NCBI GenBank assembly: GCA_026984385.1
Contig: JALSSH010000241.1
Span: 1-13,757, forward strand
Source of the DNA: Ardenticatenia bacterium
Lineage (GTDB): Bacteria; Chloroflexota; Anaerolineae; Aggregatilineales; Aggregatilineaceae
Reading direction: 5' to 3'
Length of the DNA: 13,757 nt
Each line of letters opens with the position of its first letter. The stretch's first letter is position 1. The notes under the pieces are model-generated. The model was given only the letters and a program-made list of their open reading frames with translations, ran no database searches and was not told the origin of the DNA. Positions 6,363 to 13,757 of this stretch are shown here, in pieces. A program made the translations under genes and the position numbers.

Positions 6363-8942
6363 ATGACCGAGACCGTAAAAATTACCATTGACGGCCAGGA
6401 CTATCACGTCCCCAAGGGGATGAACCTGGTAGACGCGGCCAAATTGCACGGCATCGAAATTCCCACCTTTTGTTACCATCCCAAAATGTCACCGGCGGGG
6501 ATGTGCCGCATGTGCTTGGTCGAGCTGGGCAGTGTGCAAAAGGATCGGGAGAGCGGCGAGGTGCTCGTGGACGAAAACGGCGAGCCGCTCGTGCGTTGGT
6601 TTCCGACGCTGCAAACGGCCTGTACCCAAACCGTCCACGACGGAATGGTCGTGCGCACCCAAACCGAGCGCGTCGCTGAGGGGCGCAGCAGCATTGTTGA
6701 GTTTCTGCTCACCAGCCACCCGTTGGATTGCCCCACATGTGATAAGGGCGGCGAGTGTGGCTTGCAAGAGCTGACGATGGAATACGGCCCGGGCGAGTCC
6801 AAGTTTCGCTACGAGGACAAGCACCACGCCGAAAAGCATGTCCCCCTGGGCGATCTGATCATCCTTGACCGCGAGCGTTGCATCTTGTGCGCGCGCTGCG
6901 TGCGCTATTGCGACGAGCTGGTCGGCGAGCCGGTGCTCGGCTTCCACAATCGCGGGCGCGATCTGGTGATCGAGACAGTCAGCGATCCCCCCTTCGACAC
7001 CGTCTTTAGCGGCAACACCACCGACATCTGTCCGGTCGGCGCGCTGACAACGGCGGACTTTCGCTTTGGAGCGCGCCCCTGGGAAATGGACCCCGTGCCG
7101 ACAATCTGCCCGCATTGTCCCGTCGGCTGCAACCTCACCGCAGACACGCGCCTAAGCGCGGATTTCGGCGGCAAGCGCGCCATCAAGCGCATCATGCCGC
7201 GCCAAAACGAGGCCGTCAACGAAATTTGGATTTGCGACAAGGGGCGCTTTGGGCATCACCACAGCCGCGCCGAGGGGCGTTTGCGTCAGCCGCTTATGCG
7301 GCGTGACGGTGAACTCGTGCCGGTGAGTTGGGACGAAGCGCTCGCCACTGTCGCCGAAAAGTTGGTGCAACACGGCAGCAAGGCCTTTTTCGCCGCCGGA
7401 CACAGCCTCGCCAACGAGGACTTGTGGGAGCTGCGCAAACTCGCGCGGCAAACCAGCCGCCGCGCCAAGCTCGGGCTTTGCCCTGCCACAGTCAGCGGCG
7501 CGCAGGCCGTGCAACAAGCGGGCGTCGGCGTTGGAACGCGCTTGCAAGACCTGGGCGCGGGCGACGCGCTGCTTGTGATCGCCAGCGACCTTTACGAACA
7601 CGCCCCGCTGTGGTGGTTGCAGGTCAAGCAGGCGGCGGAGCGCGGCGCGACGGTGGTGGTCGCCAACGCGCGCCCGACCAAGCTCGACCGCTACGCCGCG
7701 CACACCGTGCGCTACCGCTATGGCGAGGCCGCGCGCGTGTTGCACAACTTCGCGGCGATGGCTTTGCGCAACGACAAGCTAGACGCCGAGTTGCTTTCGG
7801 CGCGAGTGGAAGGTTGGGACGCGCTGGAAGAGGAGCTGAAAGGCTCGCGCGTGCCCGCCGAGCAGAAGAGCGCCGCCGAAGCGTTGCTGGAGGCACAAAA
7901 TCTGGTTGTGCTGGCGGGCAACGACGGCATGGGCTTTGAGCAGCACGCCGAGCTGATGCAAGCTGCCGCCAATCTGCTGATCGTCAGCGGCCACGTCGGG
8001 CGCGCCAACAACGGCTTGGTGGCCGTGTGGCCCGGGGCCAACACGCAAGGCGCGCTGGATATGGGCTTTACATCGGAGGCGGTCGGCGAGGCGTGGGAAA
8101 AGCCGCCCGCGATGTGGGTGCTCGCAGAAGCCGACCCACTCGGCGAAGACGCGCGCATGGCGCAGGCGTTCGACCAAGCGGACTTTGTGGTGGTGGCCGC
8201 TCAGTTCCTGACCGCGACCGCGCGGCGGGCCGATGTGGTGTTGCCGGTGCAAAGCTTCGCCGAACGCGAAGGCACGTTCACCAACGGGATGCGCCGCGTG
8301 CAGCGTTTCTACGTGGCTCAATCGCCGTTAGAGGGCACGCTGCCCGCTTGGAAAGCCTTTGCGCGCCTAACCGAGCGCGTCAAGGATGGGCCGAAGCCTT
8401 TTGTGGCTGCCGAGCAAGTGATGCAAGAGATCACCGAGAAACTCGCGCCGTATGCGGAGATGAGCTATGCGAACTTGGCGCATGTGGAAGAGCAGTTCCC
8501 GCCCATCCGCCGCGACGATCTTTACTACGGCGGCACGGCTTACGAGAACACCGGCGGGCTGGGGCTTCAGTGGCGCACCGACGCCGAATCGCCGCGTAAG
8601 CGGCTAAGTGTGCGTCCTGTGGAGCGTTCCGCGCGCCGCTGGGAAGGCCTGTTGGCCGTGCCGTTGCGTGTGCTTTACGACCGCGCCTTGCCCTTTGCGG
8701 CCAGCGCTTTGATGGACGGCCACGTGCCCGCGCCGTATGCCGAGCTGAACGCGGAGGACGCAGCGGCGCTTGGTGTGGCGGAAGGCGACCGCATCGCCTT
8801 GGAGGCGGGCGCGGCGCGTGTGGAGCTGACCGCGCGCGTGAACGGGCACGCCCCGCAAGGCGTGGTGCTCGTGCCGCAACATCTGGGCGACGTGCTGATC
8901 GCGGCGCCGGAAACGTGTGTCGTGCAGAAAATCGAGGAGTAA
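6363..8942 (+). CDS. nuoG: NADH-quinone oxidoreductase subunit G (clusters N1b, N4, N5, N7)
   Basis: The largest peripheral-arm subunit, 859 residues, carrying electrons from NuoF towards NuoI. The N-terminal ferredoxin domain has N1b ligands C37, C48, C51 and C87, with a long insert between the last two. N5 uses H119, C123, C126 and C132 (HPLDCPTC...GEC). N4 uses C173, C176, C179 and C223 (DICPVGALT). The optional N7 site is intact: C249, C252, C256 and C291 (CPHCPVGC and WICDKGRFG). A molybdopterin-oxidoreductase-like domain follows and ends in a pterin dinucleotide-type barrel (about 750-855, LNAEDAAALGVAEGDRI). By family precedent it binds no molybdenum. GAGGAG at 6353-6358 precedes ATG 6363. 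Confidence 0.97.
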   Translation: MTETVKITIDGQDYHVPKGMNLVDAAKLHGIEIPTFCYHPKMSPAGMCRMCLVELGSVQKDRESGEVLVDENGEPLVRWFPTLQTACTQTVHDGMVVRTQTERVAEGRSSIVEFLLTSHPLDCPTCDKGGECGLQELTMEYGPGESKFRYEDKHHAEKHVPLGDLIILDRERCILCARCVRYCDELVGEPVLGFHNRGRDLVIETVSDPPFDTVFSGNTTDICPVGALTTADFRFGARPWEMDPVPTICPHCPVGCNLTADTRLSADFGGKRAIKRIMPRQNEAVNEIWICDKGRFGHHHSRAEGRLRQPLMRRDGELVPVSWDEALATVAEKLVQHGSKAFFAAGHSLANEDLWELRKLARQTSRRAKLGLCPATVSGAQAVQQAGVGVGTRLQDLGAGDALLVIASDLYEHAPLWWLQVKQAAERGATVVVANARPTKLDRYAAHTVRYRYGEAARVLHNFAAMALRNDKLDAELLSARVEGWDALEEELKGSRVPAEQKSAAEALLEAQNLVVLAGNDGMGFEQHAELMQAAANLLIVSGHVGRANNGLVAVWPGANTQGALDMGFTSEAVGEAWEKPPAMWVLAEADPLGEDARMAQAFDQADFVVVAAQFLTATARRADVVLPVQSFAEREGTFTNGMRRVQRFYVAQSPLEGTLPAWKAFARLTERVKDGPKPFVAAEQVMQEITEKLAPYAEMSYANLAHVEEQFPPIRRDDLYYGGTAYENTGGLGLQWRTDAESPRKRLSVRPVERSARRWEGLLAVPLRVLYDRALPFAASALMDGHVPAPYAELNAEDAAALGVAEGDRIALEAGAARVELTARVNGHAPQGVVLVPQHLGDVLIAAPETCVVQKIEE

Positions 8943-8948
8943 CCCGGC

Positions 8949-10175
8949 ATGTTTGGACCGAGTGAGTCAAGCGTGATTGTGGAGTGCGCCGGTCAAGGAA
9001 CGTGCGCGGTGATCCACTCCATTCTCGCCAGCCTGATCCTGTTCTTCGTGTTGCTGACCGGCTTTGCTTATACCACCGTGCTAGAGCGGCGCTTTTTGGC
9101 CTTCATCCAAGCGCGTATCGGCCCGAACCGCGCCGGTCCTTACGGCTTGCTCCAGCCGGTCGCCGACGGGATCAAGCTCATCTTCAAAGAAGACGTGACC
9201 CCGCGTGAGGCGAAGAAGGTGGCTTTTTGGCTGGCCCCGCTGATCAAGATGATCCCGACGATGTTGGTGTTGGCGGTTGTGCCTTTTGGCCCCAAGCTGG
9301 CCGTGCCCTGGTTTGACGGCAAATGGTATCGTGTGACCCAGGGCATTGTGGACGTTAACGTCGGCGTGTTGTGGTTGACGGCGATCACCAGCGTGGGCGT
9401 GTACGGCATTGTGCTGGCGGGTTGGTCTAGCAACAACAAATATGCCATGCTGGGCGCGTTGCGCTCTTCGGCGCAGATGATCAGCTACGAGCTGAGCATG
9501 GGGCTAGGCATCGCCATTCCGGTGATGATGGCCGGCTCGATGAGCCTCGGCGACATCATCGAGGCGCAAAACAGCACGCCGATCTTGGGCTGGTACGTCT
9601 TCCGCAACCCTCTGGGCGCGGCCATTATGCTTGTGGCGTTGCTGGCGGAAGTAAACCGTGCACCTTTTGACTTACCCGAGGCCGAGCAGGAACTCACCGC
9701 TGGCTATCACACCGAATACAGCGGCATGAAGTTCGCGCTTTTCTTCTTGGCCGAATACGTCGCCATGATCGCGGTGAGCGCGATTGCGGTGGCGCTCTAT
9801 TTTGGCGGTTACCACTTCGTTTTTGTGGACAAAGCCCCCTTGCTCGGGCCGGTTGTTTTCAGCGTCAAGGTCTTTTTACTCCTGGTGGGCATGATTTGGG
9901 TGCGCGGGACGTTGCCCCGCATCCGTTACGACCGCTTGATGAGCTTTGGTTGGAAGGTGATGTTGCCGCTGGCGTTTGTGGCGGTCGCGTGGACGGCTTT
10001 CGTCGTGCTGTTGCAGGACGAAGTCAACACGGCGGCTTACGTGATCGTGTTGGCGTTGGGCTGGCTGGTGTTCCTTGTGGCGCTGGGTTGGTGGTTGAAC
10101 CGCGCCGGCGCCAAGCCGGACCCGCTCACGACGCGGCGCGTAGAGATGGTGACGCTCCCTGGCGGGCGCGGTTAG
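8949..10175 (+). CDS. nuoH: NADH-quinone oxidoreductase subunit H
   Basis: Membrane subunit that joins the two arms and forms the floor of the quinone tunnel. It has 408 residues and about eight helices. Diagnostic segments are ERRFLAFIQARIGPNRAGPYGLLQP (about 46-70) and the acidic loop EVNRAPFDLPEAEQEL starting at E234, with E244, E246 and E248. IWVRGTLPRIRYDRLMSFGWK is near the C-terminus. A roughly 20-residue N-terminal lead with two cysteines (C13, C19) precedes helix 1; it is not a clear signal peptide. GAGGAG at 8934-8939 lies 9 nt before ATG and overlaps the nuoG stop. Confidence 0.97.
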   Translation: MFGPSESSVIVECAGQGTCAVIHSILASLILFFVLLTGFAYTTVLERRFLAFIQARIGPNRAGPYGLLQPVADGIKLIFKEDVTPREAKKVAFWLAPLIKMIPTMLVLAVVPFGPKLAVPWFDGKWYRVTQGIVDVNVGVLWLTAITSVGVYGIVLAGWSSNNKYAMLGALRSSAQMISYELSMGLGIAIPVMMAGSMSLGDIIEAQNSTPILGWYVFRNPLGAAIMLVALLAEVNRAPFDLPEAEQELTAGYHTEYSGMKFALFFLAEYVAMIAVSAIAVALYFGGYHFVFVDKAPLLGPVVFSVKVFLLLVGMIWVRGTLPRIRYDRLMSFGWKVMLPLAFVAVAWTAFVVLLQDEVNTAAYVIVLALGWLVFLVALGWWLNRAGAKPDPLTTRRVEMVTLPGGRG

Positions 10176-10197
10176 GGCGGTCTGTGGAGATGACGGA

Positions 10198-10692
10198 ATG
10201 AACCTGATACGCGGCTTTGCAACGACGATCAAGCATCTGCTAGAAGAACCCGTTACCGTCCAGTATCCGGAAGAAGAGCGCCCGGTGCGCGAGCGCTTCA
10301 AGGGGCGCCATGTGCTCAAGCGCTATGAAAACGGTTTGGAACGCTGCATCGGCTGTGCGCTATGTGCAGCGGCTTGCCCTGCCGGGGCGATCTGGGTGGA
10401 GGCGGCAGAAAACACCGACGAGGAACGCTATAGCCCGGGCGAGCGTTACGCGAAGGTCTATGAGATCAACATGCTGCGCTGCATCTTTTGCGGCTATTGT
10501 GCGGACGCTTGCCCCACCCAGGCGATTGTCTTGGAGCATGAGTATCGGCTCAGCTTCACCGACCGCCGCGACGCGATCTACACCAAAGCACAATTGCTCG
10601 AACCGCCCCCCTCCGGCGCTGCGGATACTCCCCAGCAAACCGAGCCGGGGCAATTCACCCGCGCCATTCCGGAAATGGAAGACCCGAGGTAG
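10198..10692 (+). CDS. nuoI: NADH-quinone oxidoreductase subunit I (clusters N6a, N6b)
   Basis: Ferredoxin-like subunit linking NuoG to NuoB, 164 residues. It has two [4Fe-4S] motifs: C50, C53, C56 and C60 (CIGCALCAAACPAGAI), and C95, C98, C101 and C105 (CIFCGYCADACPTQAI). In this fold the last cysteine of each motif binds the other cluster. The N-terminal helix and FKGRHVLKRYENGLERC are typical of the family. The C-terminal 40 residues are Pro/Gln/Glu-rich and probably flexible. GGAG at 10186-10189 precedes ATG 10198 by 8 nt. It is followed by the longest gap in the operon, 53 nt. Confidence 0.97.
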   Translation: MNLIRGFATTIKHLLEEPVTVQYPEEERPVRERFKGRHVLKRYENGLERCIGCALCAAACPAGAIWVEAAENTDEERYSPGERYAKVYEINMLRCIFCGYCADACPTQAIVLEHEYRLSFTDRRDAIYTKAQLLEPPPSGAADTPQQTEPGQFTRAIPEMEDPR

Positions 10693-10696
10693 CGCC

Positions 10697-10717
10697 TGGG
10701 GCGGCGTAGCCCCGACG
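10697..10717. repeat. Short GC palindrome in the nuoI-nuoJ gap (REP-like)
   Basis: GGGGC (10698-10702) and GCCCC (10709-10713) flank GGCGTA, preceded by T and followed by GACG. A nearly identical unit recurs about 400 bp downstream inside nuoJ (11098-11117). A second arm, CGCCCC at 10723-10728, could also pair with GGGGCG at 10698-10703. It may be a REP-type element or merely an mRNA hairpin protecting the nuoI end. It has no T run, so it is unlikely to be a terminator. Confidence 0.4.
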
Positions 10718-10745
10718 GGTTGCGCCCCTGACGGAGGTTTTGTAT

Positions 10746-11354
10746 ATGGAACTGACGTTATTTGTGATTGTAGGCGCGATTGCGCTGCTTTCCGCCGTGA
10801 TGATGCTTATCAGCGAGAACGCCGTCTATAGCGCGCTCTTCCTGATCTTGAACTTTGCGGCTATCGCCTTTTTCTACCTGATGCTGGACGCGGGCTTTTT
10901 GGCGATGGTGCAACTGGCGGTTTATGCAGGCGCGATCATGGTCTTGTTCCTGTTTGTGATCATGTTGCTGGGCGCGGACCCCGTGCGGCATACGACGCCG
11001 CGCAAATTGCGCTGGTTGCCCAAAGCGGCGATGGTGTTGGCGGTGATCTTCTTGCTCACGGCGAGCGTGGCGATCATTCGCGGCGACGTGGGAGCAGTGG
11101 GGGGCGTGGCCCCTACGCTGACCGCAGACGGGCAACCGTTGAGTTTCGGCAGCCCTGCCCATATCGGCTGGTTGCTCTTCACGCGCTACGTGTTGCCGCT
11201 GGAGATTGTGGCGCTGCTGTTGTTGGTGGCGATGGTGGGCGCTATCGTGCTGACGCGCGACAGCGTGGGCAAACGCCCGCCGGTGGTGCGCCGCCTGGCT
11301 AACCCGCCCGCCGAGTTGGAGCGTCCGATTGTTGGTGAGAGCGGCCAATCATAG
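10746..11354 (+). CDS. nuoJ: NADH-quinone oxidoreductase subunit J
   Basis: Membrane-arm subunit between NuoH and NuoK, 202 residues, five helices (about 2-20, 27-47, 51-75, 93-113, 143-170). Family core: NAVYSALFLILNF, then VQLAVYAGAIMVLFLFVIML with the Tyr/Gly helix that forms the pi-bulge in known structures, and TRYVLPLEIVALLLLVAMVG in the last helix. ATG 10746 is chosen because GGAGG (10733-10737) is 8 nt upstream; the TTG at 10740 is too close. The helix 4-5 loop (about 115-142) contains GGVAPTLTADG, encoded partly by a GGGGC/GCCCC palindrome. The C-terminal tail is polar and Pro-rich. Confidence 0.95.
   Translation: MELTLFVIVGAIALLSAVMMLISENAVYSALFLILNFAAIAFFYLMLDAGFLAMVQLAVYAGAIMVLFLFVIMLLGADPVRHTTPRKLRWLPKAAMVLAVIFLLTASVAIIRGDVGAVGGVAPTLTADGQPLSFGSPAHIGWLLFTRYVLPLEIVALLLLVAMVGAIVLTRDSVGKRPPVVRRLANPPAELERPIVGESGQS
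11098..11117. repeat. Second copy of the GGGGC/GCCCC palindrome, inside nuoJ
   Basis: GGGGC (11101-11105), loop GTG, GCCCC (11109-11113), then TACG. With one base removed it lines up with the unit at 10697-10717 (TGGGG, GGCGT, GCCCC, ACG shared in order). It encodes part of a non-conserved loop of NuoJ (GGVAPT), where extra residues would be tolerated. Chance resemblance in G+C-rich DNA is possible. Confidence 0.35.
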
Positions 11355-11366
11355 GTTGGGGGAACG

Positions 11367-11681
11367 ATGGAAGCACCTGCTGTAGCAACCGAGCTATACG
11401 TGCTTTTGAGCGCGGTGTTGTTCATCCTGGGGGCGCTGGGTGTGCTCTTGCGCCGCAACGCGATCCTGGTGTTTATGTCCGTCGAGCTGATGCTCAACGC
11501 GGCCAACTTGGCTTTGGTAGCCTTTGCGCGCCAATGGGGCAACGGCGGCGGGCATCTGATGGTTTTCTTCGTGATGACGGTCGCGGCGGCGGAGGTGGCG
11601 GTTGGCCTGGCGCTGATTGTGGCGATCTATCGCACGAAGAAAAGCATTGATATTGACCTTTTGCACCGCTTCAAAGACTGA
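11367..11681 (+). CDS. nuoK: NADH-quinone oxidoreductase subunit K
   Basis: Small antiporter-like membrane subunit, 104 residues, three helices (about 8-28, 33-54, 64-88). The two buried glutamates needed for proton transfer are present: E40 in MSVELMLNAANL and E76 in AAAEVAVGLALIV, matching E. coli E36 and E72 with a four-residue offset. The C-terminus (YRTKKSIDIDLLHRFKD) is a polar tail. ATG 11367 lies 12 nt after nuoJ behind a G-rich ribosome site; nuoL follows after 15 nt. Confidence 0.96.
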   Translation: MEAPAVATELYVLLSAVLFILGALGVLLRRNAILVFMSVELMLNAANLALVAFARQWGNGGGHLMVFFVMTVAAAEVAVGLALIVAIYRTKKSIDIDLLHRFKD

Positions 11682-11696
11682 GGTCTGGGGTTGCTG

Positions 11697-13757
11697 ATGG
11701 AAAACTTCTTTGACCTTGTACCGCTAGTTATCATCGCGCCGGCTATCGGGTTGCTGATCAACCTCTTTGCCGGTAAGCACTTGGGCGAACGCGGCGTCAG
11801 TATCGTGGCTGTGGGGGCCAGCGGAACGGCCTTTTTGGTCGCGGTGCTGTTGTGGGTCGCGCAAGTGCACACCGGCTATGAGCCTGCGGTGATCAATATG
11901 CCGTTGCTGGGCGACTGGATCAAGATCGACGCAGCGGGGGTCAATATCCCCTGGCAGTTCCGCGTAGATACGCTCAGCGTGGTGATGATGCTGGTCGTGA
12001 CCGGCGTCGGCACACTGATCCACATCTACGCCATCGGCTACATGCACGGCGACGAGCGTTTCCCGCGCTTCTTCGTCTACCTAAACTTGTTCCTTTTCTT
12101 CATGCTCATCCTGGTGACGGGCAACAACTTCTTGATGTTGTTCGTCGGTTGGGAAGGCGTGGGCTTGTGCTCCTATCTGCTGATCGGCTTCTGGTTTGAC
12201 AAACCCGGGGGCGAAGGCTGGAAAAACAGCGACGCCGCGCGCAAGGCCTTCATCGTCAACCGTGTGGGGGACTTTGGGCTGGTCTTGGGCGTTCTGTTGA
12301 CCTTCTGGACGTTCGGCACGTTGGACTTTTACAAGCCCGGGGAAGTGCCGATCCCCGCCCACGAGGCACACGCCGAGATGGTCGCCGAAGAGGGCGCGCC
12401 TGCCGAAACTATGGCCGAAGAAACCGCCCCCGCTGCCGAAGCGGAAACGCAGGAAGCCACCGCAGAAGCGGAGGCCGAAGTTTCCGCCGAGGGCGAGGCC
12501 GAACACGCCGCGCCCGCCGCACCCGCTCCGCAGCAACCGCAGGAAATGGGCGTTTTTAACCAAGCCATGCGCTGGCTGCAAGAAGGCGGGCATCGCGTTA
12601 AGTTCGGCAGTATCTCGCTGAGCTTCAAAGCGATCCTGACCGCGATCACGCTGCTGTTTTTGCTTGGCGCGACGGGCAAGAGCGCGCAAATCCCGCTTTT
12701 TGTCTGGTTGCCGGACGCGATGGCTGGCCCGACGCCGGTCAGCGCGCTCATCCACGCCGCCACGATGGTCACGGCGGGCGTGTATATGATGGTGCGCTCC
12801 AACGTCTTTTACCACGCGGCGGACTTCAGCTCGTTTGTGGTGGCAGCCATCGGCGCGACAACCGCGTTGGTGGCGGGCTTTATCGCGATGGGACAGTGGG
12901 ATATCAAGCGCGTGCTCGCCTATAGCACGGTGAGCCAGCTCGGGTTTATGGTGGCGGCGGTGGGCGTGGGCGCGTATGCGGCGGCTATGTTCCACTTGGT
13001 GACGCACGCCTTTTTCAAGGCGCTCTTGTTCTTGGCTTCCGGCTCGGTGATTCACGGCATGGAGCACGGCCACCATCACTTGCACGAACACGGCCATCAC
13101 GACGAAGGGGACTTTGACCCGCAGGACATGCGCTATATGGGCGGGCTGCGCAAGCAGATGCCCGTGACCTATTGGGTGTATATCTTCGGCACACTGGCGC
13201 TGGCGGGGGTGTTCCCGTTCGCGGGCTTTTGGTCTAAAGACGAAATCCTGCTGGACTCGTTCAAAGTGGGCGTGGACGAAGGCATGTTGAGCGGCTGGGT
13301 GGCGTTTGTGTTCTTGTTGGTCGCTGCCGTCTTCACCGCCTTTTATATGTGGCGTCAGGTGAGCATGGTCTTTTTAGGCGAGCCGCGCCACGCCGCCGCC
13401 GAACACGCGCACGAGTCCCCGCGCACGATGACTTGGCCGCTGATCGCCTTGGCGACCTTGAGCTTGGTCGGTGGGCTGATGAACGTGCCCAGCGGTTTTC
13501 CTGTGTTGGATTGGATTTTCGGGGAGCACAAGTTTACCAGCTTCCTAGAACACAGCGTCGTTTATGCGCACGCGGGCGGCTTTAACGCCATCATGGCGAC
13601 GATTGCGGTGGCTTTGGCGCTTTCCGCCATCTACACCGCGCGCGCCATCTACAACGACCGCGTGCTTGAAAAGTTGGAACACGATCCGTTGGAGTTGAAC
13701 CCCAGCACAGCCAAAGCGTTTGCCTTGGCGAATGCCAAGCTCTATTGGGACGAGTTC
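11697..13757 (+). CDS. nuoL: NADH-quinone oxidoreductase subunit L (3' end cut by window)
   Basis: Distal antiporter-like proton pump of complex I. 687 codons are open from ATG 11697 to the window edge with no stop, so the C-terminal end is missing. Conserved parts: FRVDTLS (88-94), GWEGVGLCSYLLIGFW with E153 (E. coli E144), AFIVNRVGDFG (184-194), GKSAQIPLFVWLPDAM with K328 (E. coli K229), GPTPVSALIHAATMVTAGVY, THAFFKALLFL, and FAGFWSKDEIL. Two oddities stand out. Between DFYKPG and the FGSISLSFKAIL helix is a low-complexity Ala/Glu/Pro stretch (residues 221-283). After SGSVIHG is a His-rich loop with nine His in 16 residues (453-468). The latter lies where many homologues have a short HGEQDMR turn. 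Reading frame and composition show no frameshift. Confidence 0.97.
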   Translation, partial: MENFFDLVPLVIIAPAIGLLINLFAGKHLGERGVSIVAVGASGTAFLVAVLLWVAQVHTGYEPAVINMPLLGDWIKIDAAGVNIPWQFRVDTLSVVMMLVVTGVGTLIHIYAIGYMHGDERFPRFFVYLNLFLFFMLILVTGNNFLMLFVGWEGVGLCSYLLIGFWFDKPGGEGWKNSDAARKAFIVNRVGDFGLVLGVLLTFWTFGTLDFYKPGEVPIPAHEAHAEMVAEEGAPAETMAEETAPAAEAETQEATAEAEAEVSAEGEAEHAAPAAPAPQQPQEMGVFNQAMRWLQEGGHRVKFGSISLSFKAILTAITLLFLLGATGKSAQIPLFVWLPDAMAGPTPVSALIHAATMVTAGVYMMVRSNVFYHAADFSSFVVAAIGATTALVAGFIAMGQWDIKRVLAYSTVSQLGFMVAAVGVGAYAAAMFHLVTHAFFKALLFLASGSVIHGMEHGHHHLHEHGHHDEGDFDPQDMRYMGGLRKQMPVTYWVYIFGTLALAGVFPFAGFWSKDEILLDSFKVGVDEGMLSGWVAFVFLLVAAVFTAFYMWRQVSMVFLGEPRHAAAEHAHESPRTMTWPLIALATLSLVGGLMNVPSGFPVLDWIFGEHKFTSFLEHSVVYAHAGGFNAIMATIAVALALSAIYTARAIYNDRVLEKLEHDPLELNPSTAKAFALANAKLYWDEF

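Noticed and set aside
12081..13100. Open frame on the minus strand opposite nuoL
   Set aside because: nuoL is unbroken and conserved on the plus strand; the Gly/Phe- and His/Arg-rich antisense product is an artefact, including that of the Ala/Glu insertion.
1..13757. CRISPR array, insertion sequence, prophage or toxin-antitoxin genes
   Set aside because: No direct repeat series, transposase, integrase or toxin-like gene is visible; the window is a housekeeping rrn end plus the nuo operon.

Overview
The window starts in the last few bases of a 23S rRNA gene, runs through a complete 5S rRNA and its terminator, and is then filled by a co-directional operon for respiratory complex I (NADH:quinone oxidoreductase). 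The order is nuoA-B-C-D-E, a GNAT acetyltransferase, a small membrane protein, nuoF, a small TPR-like protein, then nuoG-H-I-J-K-L. nuoL is cut by the right edge; nuoM and nuoN presumably follow outside. No gene on the minus strand is supported.

Organism: a high-G+C bacterium with separate nuoC and nuoD (not the enterobacterial fusion), a full NADH-input module (NuoE, F, G), and cysteine spacing in NuoB identical to that of Thermus. The protein style and the GNAT type feel most like Chloroflexota (Anaerolineae/Ardenticatenia-like). That is an impression from recalled families, not a search, and only moderately secure.

Layout: 1-34 is the 23S 3' end; 117-238 is 5S rRNA; 299-327 is a perfect 11-bp hairpin that should end the rrn transcript. 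At 479-507 there is a perfect -35 box (TTGACA) 17 nt before a weak -10 (TAATCT). The predicted transcript begins with an 11-bp stem-loop (512-537), followed by a CGGAG ribosome site and a GTG start for nuoA at 576. From there to the right edge the genes are packed with 4-11 nt overlaps or short gaps; the longest gap is 53 nt, between nuoI and nuoJ.

How the genes work together: NuoE, NuoF and NuoG take electrons from NADH through FMN and a chain of Fe-S clusters. NuoB, NuoC, NuoD and NuoI pass them via cluster N2 to quinone at the NuoB/D/H interface. NuoA, H, J, K and L form the proton-pumping membrane arm. All expected Fe-S ligands and key pumping residues that I checked are present, including those of the optional cluster N7 in NuoG.

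What is unusual: three non-nuo genes sit inside the operon, two of them tied to nuoF by 4-nt ATGA overlaps. NuoL carries an Ala/Glu/Pro-rich insertion of about 63 residues between two conserved helices, and a second, histidine-rich loop. The nuo leader contains a 5'-terminal hairpin. A short GGGGC/GCCCC palindrome occurs both in the nuoI-nuoJ gap and inside nuoJ.
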